A stretch of DNA of 18,561 nt, taken from an uncultured Pelagibacteraceae bacterium. Lineage in GTDB: Bacteria > Pseudomonadota > Alphaproteobacteria > Pelagibacterales > Pelagibacteraceae. The translations under genes and the position numbers were made by a program. Every line of letters begins with the position of its first letter. Positions within the stretch are counted from its first letter, which is position 1. Below, in pieces: positions 1 to 7,362 of this stretch. The stretch covers positions 1-18,561 of the forward strand of contig CACIOV010000011.1 in assembly GCA_902588335.1 (NCBI GenBank), given 5' to 3'. The notes under the pieces were generated by a model. It was not told the origin of the DNA. It saw only the letters and a program-made list of their open reading frames with translations, and searched no databases.

Positions 1-100
1 CAGCTTCAACGGCTTTACGCTGAGTCCTAAACAATGCCTTTTCTTTGGCTTGTTCAGCTAACTTATTTGCATGCTTGCCTAAATGTTTCGTATCTCTCAT
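1..100 (-). CDS. Unrecognised small basic protein, N-terminal part only
   Basis: An ATG at 100-98 opens a frame that stays open for 33 codons to the window edge, so the 3' end is missing. The visible peptide starts MRDTKHLGKHANKL and continues as a Lys/Ala/Glu/Gln-rich stretch that would form an amphipathic helix. It has no signal peptide or membrane segment. About 41 of the 100 bases are G or C, clearly richer than the flanking DNA, which suits a conserved and well-expressed gene. A perfect TATAAT lies only 8 bases upstream of the ATG, so the transcript would have almost no leader, or translation starts further in. I do not recognise the family. An RNA gene covering this stretch cannot be excluded. 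Confidence 0.5.
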   Translation of the reverse strand, partial: MRDTKHLGKHANKLAEQAKEKALFRTQRKAVEA

Positions 101-108
101 AAAATATT

Positions 109-137
109 ATTATATACAATTCGCAATTGTACGGCAA
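109..137 (-). promoter_or_regulatory. Predicted sigma-70 promoter for the small gene at the left edge
   Basis: Read on the minus strand there is TTGCCG (137-132), a 17-base spacer and a perfect TATAAT (114-109). Transcription would begin around 103-101, at or next to the ATG at 100. The spacer is exactly filled by an inverted repeat, listed separately. TATAAT-like words are common in AT-rich DNA; the correct spacing and the 4-of-6 match at -35 are what support the call. Confidence 0.5.
115..131. repeat. Operator-like inverted repeat filling the promoter spacer
   Basis: TACAATT and AATTGTA are perfect 7-base arms around a CGC centre. The repeat occupies exactly the 17 bases between the predicted -35 and -10 boxes. 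That position suits a repressor or MerR-type operator. It lacks the GC-rich stem and T-run expected of an intrinsic terminator for the upstream DUF3431-like gene. I cannot name a regulator for it. Confidence 0.45.
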
Positions 138-187
138 TACTTGATGTTAAAAAATAAACAATTTCTATTTAAATCAAACTGCTCTGA

Positions 188-979
188 TTATTTCATAAAA
201 ATGCTAGGCCATAACCTTTCCACATAGTGCTCCAGTTCGTAAGCAACTTTGGCTTCTGAAAATTGAGAAATAAGTTCTTTATATTTTTTAATAGAATGTT
301 GTTTTATTGAGGATTTCTTCACTCCAAAAAGTTCATGCATACTATCTACTGGAGCATATTTTTTGTCACCAAAATAATGTTTATACCAATTACCCATTGG
401 TCTAATTTTCGCTGGTTCAAGTTTTGAAGATGGATTAAATTTGAAATTTTGTTGATTTGTAGATTGATAATAATCTAAAGTAAAATCTTCTTTTATAAGA
501 CGTTTAATTCTAAGATTTTTAAAATAATTCAAATGATACCACCACCGGTAACTACCTGATGTATAAACACCCTTATAATCCATAGGTATAAAGTTAACTA
601 TTTTGTTCACAATTTTTGCAAATCTCTTTTTTGTTTTATATGGATTAATTGCATTAAATGAACCTGGTAAAAATACTGTTATAGGACTTAGTTCATTATA
701 ATTTTTTACAATATGGTAAAAAATTGTATGACCATTTCTTCCTATATTGGGTATGTCGAATATTTTTACATTTTTATATTGTTGATAAATTATTTTGTTT
801 ATTGGTTTTTCACCTTTGTGATAAATAGTTATTTTAGAATTTTTAGGAAAAAAATCTAAGTAATCTATTTCTTCTTGGTAATGAGCTATTACAAATTCCA
901 CTTCATTTATCGATAGAAACCTTTCAATTTTCCACTTTGCAAACTTTAATCTTATTTGGGTTTTTATTTTTTTAAACAT
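188..979 (-). CDS. DUF3431-like protein
   Basis: A 263-residue protein whose N-terminal half resembles the DUF3431 family. In order it shows a strand and turn VIAHYQEEIDYLDF (30-44), ITIYHKG (50-56), the hallmark IPNIGRNGHTIFYHIV (76-91), and NYNELSPITVFLPGS (93-107). Some family members sit in polysaccharide or glycan-related clusters and the fold has been compared with glycosyltransferases, but no reaction is established. The N-terminus is basic (MFKKIKTQIRLKFAKWK) with no signal peptide, so the protein is probably cytoplasmic. The segment after residue 130 is rich in Tyr, Trp and Lys. The gene follows sufA on the same strand after 68 bases without a clear terminator, so read-through from suf is possible. 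No functional link to Fe-S assembly is visible. Confidence 0.7.
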   Translation of the reverse strand: MFKKIKTQIRLKFAKWKIERFLSINEVEFVIAHYQEEIDYLDFFPKNSKITIYHKGEKPINKIIYQQYKNVKIFDIPNIGRNGHTIFYHIVKNYNELSPITVFLPGSFNAINPYKTKKRFAKIVNKIVNFIPMDYKGVYTSGSYRWWYHLNYFKNLRIKRLIKEDFTLDYYQSTNQQNFKFNPSSKLEPAKIRPMGNWYKHYFGDKKYAPVDSMHELFGVKKSSIKQHSIKKYKELISQFSEAKVAYELEHYVERLWPSIFMK

Positions 980-1047
980 TATTTTGCTTGCTGATTGTCA
1001 CTTATTTATTAAAAAAAATAATTAATATTGAATTTTATTTAAACACT

Positions 1048-1383
1048 TTAAATCTTGAAGGATTCACCGCAACCGCAACGTTCAGTTTCATTAGGATTTT
1101 TAAATACAAATGTCGATGATAATTCTTCCTTTTTATAATCCATTTCAGTGCCAAGAAGATACATTATTGCCTTTGGATCAATAAAAACTTTTACACCTTT
1201 GTCTTCGATTATTTCATCACCAGGATTATTTTTTTTTGCATATTCCATTACATAAGACATGCCCGCGCATCCACCTGATTCAACTCCTACCCTAACTCCG
1301 ATAATTTTTTCATTTGCGCTGGCCATAATTTCTTTCACACGTTCTGCCGCCTTATCGCTCAATGTTATTACTTGTTTGCTCAT
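1048..1383 (-). CDS. sufA: SufA/IscA/ErpA-type iron-sulfur carrier
   Basis: A 111-residue A-type carrier (HesB/IscA family), of normal length. The three family cysteines are present: Cys39 in GGCAGMSY, and Cys103 and Cys105 in the C-terminal CGCGESF. In this family they hold a [2Fe-2S] or [4Fe-4S] cluster at a dimer interface for transfer to apoproteins. It is the last gene of the suf operon: its ATG overlaps the sufT stop in an ATGA, implying coupled translation. Sequence alone does not separate SufA from IscA or ErpA. The symbol rests on the operon, and as possibly the only A-type protein nearby it may also do the ErpA job. Confidence 0.9.
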   Translation of the reverse strand: MSKQVITLSDKAAERVKEIMASANEKIIGVRVGVESGGCAGMSYVMEYAKKNNPGDEIIEDKGVKVFIDPKAIMYLLGTEMDYKKEELSSTFVFKNPNETERCGCGESFKI

Positions 1384-1682
1384 AAATTTAATTCCAATTT
1401 TGCTGCTTCTGACATTTTATCTTTATTCCAAGGAGGTTCCCAAACTAATTTAAGATTAACATCAGAAACACCTTCGACTTTCATTATATTCTCCTTAACC
1501 TGTTTTGGCAAACTTTCAGCAACTGGACAATTGGGTGAGGTTAATGTCATCTCTATATCGACTTTGTTTTTTTCATCTAATTTCAGCTTATAAATTAAAC
1601 CTAGTTCATATATATTTACTGGTATCTCTGGATCATAAATTTTTTTTATCTCTTCTAAAACTTTATTTTTAATATTGCTCAT
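1380..1682 (-). CDS. sufT: SufT, MIP18-family (DUF59) Fe-S assembly factor
   Basis: A 100-residue single-domain MIP18/DUF59 protein. It shows the family's DPEIPVNIYELGLIY (17-31), then MTLTSPNCPVAESLP (45-59) with the conserved Cys52, and a C-terminal WEPPWNKDKMSEAAK (81-95). Family members act in cluster maturation or delivery; bacterial SufT is commonly encoded in suf operons. PaaD-like proteins share the domain, but the position between sufU and sufA argues for SufT. The start overlaps the sufU stop by one base (TAATG) and the stop overlaps the sufA start (ATGA). Confidence 0.88.
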   Translation of the reverse strand: MSNIKNKVLEEIKKIYDPEIPVNIYELGLIYKLKLDEKNKVDIEMTLTSPNCPVAESLPKQVKENIMKVEGVSDVNLKLVWEPPWNKDKMSEAAKLELNL

Positions 1683-2152
1683 TAATCTATTATCTCAGTA
1701 TTCACATCTTTTTTTTTTCTTTCTAAAGCAGAAAGCAAAGTATGCCAAGATAAAGTAGCACATTTCACTCTCATTGGAAATTGTTTTACTCCAGATAAAG
1801 ACATAAGTTTAGTTTTTTGATCATCATCCAAGTAACTAGATTCTATTTCAGAATTATTTTTTATCATGTTTAAGAAAGCATTCATTATATCTTTTACTTC
1901 ATCAGAAGATTTTCCTTTAACTAGTTCTGTCATAATAGATGCTGAAGCTAAGGAAATAGCACATCCATCGCCCTCAAAAGTTAAGTTTTCAACCTTTTTT
2001 TCATTATTTAATTTTAAATAAACGTGAACTTTATCTCCGCAAAGAGGATTATATCCTTTTGCTTCATGACTATAGTCCTTGCATCTCCCTAAATTTCTAG
2101 GACTTTTTCCGTGTTCTAAAATTATATCTTGATATAACTGTTTTAAATCCAT
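1682..2152 (-). CDS. sufU: SufU-type sulfur acceptor / scaffold protein
   Basis: A 156-residue IscU/NifU N-terminal-domain protein. The metal or sulfur ligands are visible: Cys38 and Asp40 in NPLCGD, Cys64 in GDGCAIS, and Cys131 in RVKCATLSW. The gap from Cys64 to Cys131 is 67 residues, longer than in IscU. It contains the extra helical insertion (about 88-120) that marks SufU. In characterised SufU proteins a zinc site holds these residues, and the protein takes sulfur from SufS rather than acting as a true scaffold. It lies directly after sufS with a one-base overlap, so the two are co-translated. No SufE gene is present in the window, so SufU is the likely SufS partner. Confidence 0.9.
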   Translation of the reverse strand: MDLKQLYQDIILEHGKSPRNLGRCKDYSHEAKGYNPLCGDKVHVYLKLNNEKKVENLTFEGDGCAISLASASIMTELVKGKSSDEVKDIMNAFLNMIKNNSEIESSYLDDDQKTKLMSLSGVKQFPMRVKCATLSWHTLLSALERKKKDVNTEIID

Positions 2153-3372
2153 TATTTTAAATCAAGCACTTTTCTGCAATTTTCAATCGCTTTACAAAGT
2201 ATATCAATATCTTCCTTTGTATTATAGATTCCAATGGACGCTCTTGCGGTTGCGGTCAAATTCAATCTTTCATGTAAAATTTGACAACAATGATGGCCAG
2301 CTCTAATCGCAACTCCATCTTCGTCTAATATTGTAGCAATATCATGAGGATGCACCCCCTTTAAAGTAAATGCTATCACTCCTGCTTTATTTTTTGGATT
2401 ACCAATTATTTTTAAAGAATTTATTTTTTTGAGTTTTTCTAAAGCGTAGTTTGTGATTTCCTTTTCATGTTTAATTAAATTATCCATACCAATAGACTTT
2501 ATAAATTTTATTGATTCATTAAATGTTATCACTTCTGCAGTAGGCATTGTTCCAGCTTCATATTTTTCAGGAAGCGGAGCGTACGTAATTTTGTCTTTTT
2601 TAACTTCACTTATCATAGCTCCTCCACCTATATATGGAGGCAATTTTTCTAACCATTTTTTTTTTGCATACAAAATACCAACTCCAGTTGGGCCATAAAC
2701 TTTATGTCCAGAAAAAGCATAAAAATCACAATCTAAATCTGAAACATCAACACTAATGTGTGGAACGCTTTGACATCCATCTACTAATACTGGAACATTT
2801 TTTTTACGAGCAATTTCTATAATTTCTTTTATGGGAACAATTGTACCTGTAACATTTGATAAATGACTAACAGCAATTATCTTTGTTTTGGATGTTATTA
2901 GCTCCTGCAATTTACTAATTACAATATCACCATCTTCATTTATTGGCGCAAATTTTATAATTGCTTTCTTATTTTCTCTTAAAAAGTTCCAAGGTACATA
3001 ATTGGAATGGTGTTCTAATTCAGTAATTATAATTTCATCACCATCTTTAATATATTTTTGCCCAAAGGTTGTGGCTACTAAATTTATTGCTTCAGTTGCA
3101 TTTTTAGTAAAAATAATTTCCTCTTTAAACTTAGCATTAATAAAATTTTTTACACCGACTCTTGTTTCCTCGAATTTATTTGTAGCATTTACAGCCAATG
3201 AATGAATGCTTCTTCCTATGTTCGAAAACTCATTTTTATAAAAATCATTTAATCTATTTATCACGCTGAGAGGTTTTTGTGATGAATTTGAACTATCTAA
3301 ATAAACTAGTTGTTTGCCATTTATTTTTTTAGAAAAAATTGGAAATTGAGATTTAATTTCATTAATATTCAT
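2152..3372 (-). CDS. sufS: SufS cysteine desulfurase
   Basis: A 406-residue class V PLP aminotransferase-fold enzyme that converts L-cysteine to alanine and a persulfide sulfur. The PLP lysine is Lys224 in SGHKVYGPTGVGI. The catalytic loop RAGHHCCQ carries Cys362, matching the single active-site Cys of group II desulfurases, followed by an extra Cys363. LEHHSNYVPW (119-128) and the cofactor-binding VDGCQSVPH (197-205) are also typical. Length is normal for SufS (about 405-410). The ATG lies inside the end of sufD, an 11-base overlap, the largest in this operon. The persulfide is probably passed to SufU, encoded immediately downstream. Confidence 0.95.
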   Translation of the reverse strand: MNINEIKSQFPIFSKKINGKQLVYLDSSNSSQKPLSVINRLNDFYKNEFSNIGRSIHSLAVNATNKFEETRVGVKNFINAKFKEEIIFTKNATEAINLVATTFGQKYIKDGDEIIITELEHHSNYVPWNFLRENKKAIIKFAPINEDGDIVISKLQELITSKTKIIAVSHLSNVTGTIVPIKEIIEIARKKNVPVLVDGCQSVPHISVDVSDLDCDFYAFSGHKVYGPTGVGILYAKKKWLEKLPPYIGGGAMISEVKKDKITYAPLPEKYEAGTMPTAEVITFNESIKFIKSIGMDNLIKHEKEITNYALEKLKKINSLKIIGNPKNKAGVIAFTLKGVHPHDIATILDEDGVAIRAGHHCCQILHERLNLTATARASIGIYNTKEDIDILCKAIENCRKVLDLK

Positions 3373-4612
3373 TAATTTGATACTCCAGATTAGTTTCTAT
3401 AAATTTTTTAATTGAAGGATTTTTAATAAATTCAATCACTTCATTTAAAAACCCTTTTATCAAAAGTTTGCTTGAATCTTTGCGACTTAAACCTCTTGTC
3501 ATTAAATAGTAAAGAGAATCTTGATCAATATTACCCGAACTAGAACCGTGTGAACATTTTACATCATCAGCATAAATCTCTAATTCTGGTTTAGAATTAA
3601 ACTCAGCATTATCATCTAGCAATAAAGCTTTGCTTAATTGATAAGCATCGGTTTTTTGAGCTATGTCTTTAACATAAATTTTACCTTGGTAAACACCTTT
3701 GCTGCCAGAACTTAATACTTTTTTAATTTTTTGATTACTTTTACAATTTGGAGCCAAATGATTGACAAGAGTTTTTATTTCTTGATGTTCATTTTTTTTC
3801 AAAAATAAGGCTGATAAGATATTACATTTACTATTTTCCTCAACAAGATCGCATTCGATATCTATTTTATTAAATTTTAAACCTGATGAAAAAATTAAAT
3901 TCGAGATGTCAGCATTTAGTGATAATTTATTTTTAATAAATTTATGAAAAAAACCATCACTTTTATTGTTTTGCATAAACAAATTTTTAAACTTTGAATT
4001 TTTTTCTAAGATTATATTCTCATAAACGTTATTTATAAATTTAGATTTAGATTCGTTAATAGTATATTCTATAACATGGAGTTCCGAGTTTTCATTTATT
4101 TTAATTTTATTTTTATTATTTAAGATTTTATTTTTTATATCTTTTGTAAAAAGATTATAAATTACCAAAACTTTTTTAAATTTATAATTTTTATCTATTT
4201 CTAAAGAATAACCATTTTCTGCTAGGGCATGATTTAAACATATGAGAGGATTTTTGCTAATTTCATAATCAATGCTTTTGTCATAATTATTTATTCTTAT
4301 TTTGCTTTTTTCCTCATAGTCAAAATTGCTAGAATGTAAATTGCCATTTACAAGCAAAACATAGTTATGTTCGAAGTTTTTAAGTAAATCTATTTTATTT
4401 ATATTAGAAGATACCCTTTGAGCATCCAATTCTTTAAAATTGCTATCAACAATACTCTTAAAATCTGTAAACTTCCAGTCTTCTTGTCTTTTATTTGGAA
4501 ATCCTGAAGCTTTAAAAGATTCTAAATTTTTAATTCTAAAATTTTTTTCCTCCTTAGTAATTTTTTTTATTTTATCAATTTGTTTAAAATTGATTTCAAG
4601 ATTTTGCATCAT
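3362..4612 (-). CDS. sufD: SufD, Fe-S assembly scaffold subunit
   Basis: A 416-residue SufB/SufD-family protein. The N-terminal part (about 1-70) is a Lys-rich helical region containing FPNKRQEDWKFTDF. The middle (about 110-330) is a divergent, Asn/Lys-rich beta-helix stretch. The C-terminus is conserved: ADDVKCSHGSSSGNIDQDSLYYLMTRGL, counted as one motif at 348-375, with His355 in the region of the functional His360 of E. coli SufD. SufD forms the SufBC2D complex with SufB and SufC, where clusters are assembled. Two adjacent Met codons (4612 and 4609) could each be the start; no ribosome binding site decides between them. The gene starts one base after the sufC stop. Confidence 0.93.
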   Translation of the reverse strand: MMQNLEINFKQIDKIKKITKEEKNFRIKNLESFKASGFPNKRQEDWKFTDFKSIVDSNFKELDAQRVSSNINKIDLLKNFEHNYVLLVNGNLHSSNFDYEEKSKIRINNYDKSIDYEISKNPLICLNHALAENGYSLEIDKNYKFKKVLVIYNLFTKDIKNKILNNKNKIKINENSELHVIEYTINESKSKFINNVYENIILEKNSKFKNLFMQNNKSDGFFHKFIKNKLSLNADISNLIFSSGLKFNKIDIECDLVEENSKCNILSALFLKKNEHQEIKTLVNHLAPNCKSNQKIKKVLSSGSKGVYQGKIYVKDIAQKTDAYQLSKALLLDDNAEFNSKPELEIYADDVKCSHGSSSGNIDQDSLYYLMTRGLSRKDSSKLLIKGFLNEVIEFIKNPSIKKFIETNLEYQINEY

Positions 4613-4613
4613 T

Positions 4614-5348
4614 TTAGTTTAATTTTTGATATCCTGTTTTTTCTAACTCTTCAGCAAGTTCGCCACATCCTGTTTTGATAATTTTTCCATTTGACAGAAC
4701 ATGAACAAAATCTGGTTTAATATATTCGAGTAATCTTTGGTAATGAGTAATAACTAAAAAAGATTTTTTACTGTCTCTTGATGAATTTACTCCACTAGCA
4801 ATAGTTTTCAAAGCATCTATGTCTAGTCCTGAGTCTGTTTCATCTAAAATTGATAAATTTGGATCTAAAATTTTCATTTGTAAAATTTCATTTTTTTTCT
4901 TTTCTCCCCCAGAAAAACCTACGTTTAACTGTCTGGATAAAATTTTTTCATTAATTCCAAGTTCAGATGCTTTTTCCTTAACTAATTTTAAAAAAGTTAA
5001 TGTATCTAATTCTTTTTTTCCTTTTGATTTGCGAATAGAATTTAATGATGTTTTTAAAAAGTTATTTGTATTGACTCCTGGTATTTCTAATGGATATTGA
5101 AAAGCTAAAAAAATTCCTCTTTGTGCTCTTTCCTCAACTGATACCTTTTTAAGACTTTTGCCCTCATAATTAACATCTCCGGAAATTTCATAACCACTTT
5201 TTCCTGATAAAACGTTAGCTAGAGTACTTTTTCCTGAACCATTAGGACCCATAATAGCATGTAACTCGCCAGGTTTAATAGTTAGGTTTAATCCTTTTAA
5301 AATCGTTTTGTTATTAATTGAAGCTTGTAAATTTTTTATTTCTAACAT
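4614..5348 (-). CDS. sufC: SufC ATPase of the SufBC2D complex
   Basis: A 244-residue ABC-type ATPase without membrane segments, the usual SufC length. It has Walker [10 protein letters not shown] (34-42), a Q-loop in FQYP (83-86), the degenerate signature FSGGEKKK (145-152), Walker B LSILDE (165-170) with the SufC-typical [13 protein letters not shown], and the switch His202 in VITHYQRLL. SufC binds SufB and SufD, and its ATP-driven dimerisation opens the SufB-SufD interface for cluster assembly. The start codon overlaps the sufB stop by one base (TAATG). Confidence 0.96.
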   Translation of the reverse strand: MLEIKNLQASINNKTILKGLNLTIKPGELHAIMGPNGSGKSTLANVLSGKSGYEISGDVNYEGKSLKKVSVEERAQRGIFLAFQYPLEIPGVNTNNFLKTSLNSIRKSKGKKELDTLTFLKLVKEKASELGINEKILSRQLNVGFSGGEKKKNEILQMKILDPNLSILDETDSGLDIDALKTIASGVNSSRDSKKSFLVITHYQRLLEYIKPDFVHVLSNGKIIKTGCGELAEELEKTGYQKLN

Positions 5349-6784
5349 TAACCAACGCTCCCTTCCAAACTAATACCGACTAATTTTTGGGCTTCAACAG
5401 CAAATTCCATTGGCAATTGCTGCAATACTTCCTTGCAAAAACCATTAACGATTAAACCTACAGCTTCTTCTTGGTTTAAACCTCTTTGATTGCAATAATA
5501 TAATTGATCTTCATTTATTTTAGATGTGGTAGCTTCATGTTCTACAATTGAAGAAGCATTTTTGTTTTTAATATACGGTACTGTGTGAGCTCCACATTTA
5601 TTACCCATTAACAAAGAATCGCATTGAGTAAAATTTCTAGAATTCAAAGCTCTTTTACTAATATCGACCAAACCTCTATAGGTATTATCTGCATTACCTG
5701 CAGATATTCCCTTCGAAATAATTTTGCTTTTAGTATTTTTTCCCAAATGTATCATTTTAGTACCTGTGTCAGCTTTTTGATGATTATTAGTTATAGCTAT
5801 CGAATAAAATTCACCAACAGAATTATCACCCTGTAAAATGCAGCTAGGATATTTCCAAGTAATTGCTGATCCTGTTTCTACCTGGGTCCAGGAAATTTTA
5901 GAATTTTTTCCACGACAAGCTCCCCGTTTAGTTACAAAATTATAAATTCCCCCTTTGCCCTCTTCATCCCCAGGATACCAGTTTTGCACAGTAGAATATT
6001 TTATTTCCGCATCGTCTAGTGCTATTAACTCAACATTTGCTGCATGAAGCTGATTTTCATCTCTCATTGGGGCTGTGCATCCTTCAAGGTAACTAACATA
6101 GCTGCCTTTATCTGCAATAATTAATGTTCTCTCAAATTGTCCAGTTTCAGAAGAATTTATTCTAAAATAAGTTGATAATTCCATAGGACACCTAACTCCT
6201 TCAGGAATATAAACAAATGAACCGTCGGTAAATACTGCTGAGTTAAGCGTTGCAAAATAGTGATCCGTGATTGGTATTACTGAACCTAAATATTTTTTCA
6301 CCAGATCAGGATGTTTTTGTATTGCTTCTGATATAGGACAAAAAATAATCCCCTTCTCAGTTAACTTATCTTTAAATGTTGTTGCTACAGACACAGAATC
6401 AAAAACTGCATCTACAGCTACTCCTGCGAGTTTTTCTTGTTCATTTAAAGGTATGCCAAGTTTTTTATATGTTTCTATTAATTTAGGATCAACTTCATCT
6501 AAACTCTTGGGTTTGTCTTGTGCACTTTTGGGTGCTGAATAATAATATAAATCTTGATAATTAATTTTGGGATATTTTGGTTTTTGCCAATTTGGCTCCT
6601 TAACATTTTTAAGTCTATTAAATGCTTTAAGTCTCCAATCTAACATCCATTTAGGTTCTTTTTTTATTTTTGATATAAACTTAATTACATTCTCATTAAG
6701 TCCCTTTGGAGCCTTAATACTTTCAATATCTGTAACAAATCCATATTTATATTCTTTTGATTTTTCTAATTCTTGATACTTCAT
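5348..6784 (-). CDS. sufB: SufB, Fe-S cluster assembly scaffold
   Basis: A 478-residue SufB, slightly shorter than the 495 residues in E. coli. Recognisable blocks are [61 protein letters not shown] and the C-terminal [18 protein letters not shown] followed by [14 protein letters not shown]. Counting back from the C-terminus, Cys388 in FTQCDS corresponds to the cluster-site Cys405 of E. coli SufB, and Glu417 to its Glu434. SufB is the subunit on which sulfur and iron are combined. Its ATG overlaps the iscR stop in ATGA, so the scaffold is translated directly after the regulator. Confidence 0.96.
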   Translation of the reverse strand: MKYQELEKSKEYKYGFVTDIESIKAPKGLNENVIKFISKIKKEPKWMLDWRLKAFNRLKNVKEPNWQKPKYPKINYQDLYYYSAPKSAQDKPKSLDEVDPKLIETYKKLGIPLNEQEKLAGVAVDAVFDSVSVATTFKDKLTEKGIIFCPISEAIQKHPDLVKKYLGSVIPITDHYFATLNSAVFTDGSFVYIPEGVRCPMELSTYFRINSSETGQFERTLIIADKGSYVSYLEGCTAPMRDENQLHAANVELIALDDAEIKYSTVQNWYPGDEEGKGGIYNFVTKRGACRGKNSKISWTQVETGSAITWKYPSCILQGDNSVGEFYSIAITNNHQKADTGTKMIHLGKNTKSKIISKGISAGNADNTYRGLVDISKRALNSRNFTQCDSLLMGNKCGAHTVPYIKNKNASSIVEHEATTSKINEDQLYYCNQRGLNQEEAVGLIVNGFCKEVLQQLPMEFAVEAQKLVGISLEGSVG

Positions 6785-7221
6785 TGTTGTCTCTCTTTAG
6801 AATTGCTTCCAATTTCTTTGAAAAGAATATCGTTCAAAGTGTTTTTTTCAAAAAAATTATTAATATGATTTTCTAACTCATCCCACAAATTGTGAGTGAT
6901 ACATTTGATTGATTTACCATTGCATCCTTTTTTTGATTCTCTTTTGCATTTAACAGTTTTAATTTTTTCATCAACTGCACTTATAATGCTTAACAATTTT
7001 ATTTCATTTGGAGATTTGCTTAATACATAACCACCAGATGGGCCTCTCACGCTATGTACTAGATTGCTTTTTCTTAGTTTTGAAAAAAGTTGCTCTAAAT
7101 AATCTACGGATATACCTTGACGCAATGAAATTTCTGCAAGGCTAGTTGGTTCTTTAACATAATTTTTTGCTAAATCAGCCATTGCCATTACTGCGTAACG
7201 TCCCTTGCTAGTTAGTTTCAT
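6781..7221 (-). CDS. iscR: IscR-like Rrf2-family Fe-S-sensing repressor
   Basis: A 146-residue Rrf2-family regulator. The winged helix occupies about 1-80 ([18 protein letters not shown]; recognition region [19 protein letters not shown]; wing [12 protein letters not shown]). The cluster-binding segment has Cys92, Cys100, Cys107 and His110 followed by NLWDEL, matching the Cys-Cys-Cys-His ligand set and the trailing H-x-LW motif of IscR. Spacing is C-x7-C-x6-C, wider than C-x5-C-x5-C in E. coli. By homology the holo-protein represses the operon when Fe-S supply is adequate. First position in the operon and the IscR-type operator just upstream suggest autoregulation. Other Rrf2 names (SufR-like, RirA, NsrR) are possible; ligand set and context favour IscR. 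Confidence 0.9.
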   Translation of the reverse strand: MKLTSKGRYAVMAMADLAKNYVKEPTSLAEISLRQGISVDYLEQLFSKLRKSNLVHSVRGPSGGYVLSKSPNEIKLLSIISAVDEKIKTVKCKRESKKGCNGKSIKCITHNLWDELENHINNFFEKNTLNDILFKEIGSNSKERQQ

Positions 7222-7247
7222 ATTGAATAAGTCTTATATTACTGCTT

Positions 7248-7276
7248 TATTTAGATATTCCTACTAAAATAGTCAA
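7248..7276 (-). promoter_or_regulatory. Predicted promoter of the iscR-suf operon
   Basis: On the minus strand TTGACT (7276-7271) is a 5-of-6 match to the -35 box. It is followed by exactly 17 bases and then TAAATA (7253-7248), a weak -10 box. The start of transcription would be near 7241, leaving about 20 bases before the iscR ATG. The -35 box lies inside the IscR-type operator, the geometry expected for repression by promoter occlusion. Confidence 0.55.
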
Positions 7277-7280
7277 GTAT
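7256..7280 (-). promoter_or_regulatory. IscR type 1 operator upstream of iscR-suf
   Basis: Read on the minus strand the site begins ATACTTGACTATTTTAGT. Against the 25-base IscR type 1 consensus (ATA-S-YY-GACT-R-WWW-Y-AGTC-RR-S-TAT) I count 20 agreements: the first 18 positions all match, and the right half-site decays after AGT. The type 1 consensus comes from E. coli sites bound by the [2Fe-2S] form of IscR. The site covers the -35 box and most of the spacer of the predicted promoter, so bound IscR would block RNA polymerase. Confidence 0.7.
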
Positions 7281-7334
7281 AGAAATAAATAAAATAGCCG
7301 CGCTTTAAACGTGTTATAAAACTAGACTTTTTGT

Positions 7335-7353
7335 GAAAATAATAATCATTACC
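7335..7353 (+). promoter_or_regulatory. Fur-box-like sequence in the suf / hydrolase intergenic region
   Basis: GAAAATAATAATCATTACC agrees at 16 of 19 positions with the classical E. coli Fur box GATAATGATAATCATTATC, including the unbroken core ATAATCATTA. It ends 9 bases before the ATG of the plus-strand hydrolase and lies about 60 bases upstream of the suf -35 box. AT-rich DNA produces partial Fur-box matches by chance, and alphaproteobacterial Fur/Mur sites vary, so this is tentative. Confidence 0.35.
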
Positions 7354-7362
7354 AATTAAATT

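Noticed and set aside
45..227. A 60-codon plus-strand frame at the left edge
   Set aside because: It runs antisense through the small minus-strand gene, the promoter palindrome and the end of the DUF3431-like gene, and has no recognisable domain.
1005..1030. Possible intrinsic terminator after sufA (run of eight T on the minus strand)
   Set aside because: There is no stable hairpin before the T-run, only weak AT pairing, so read-through cannot be excluded.
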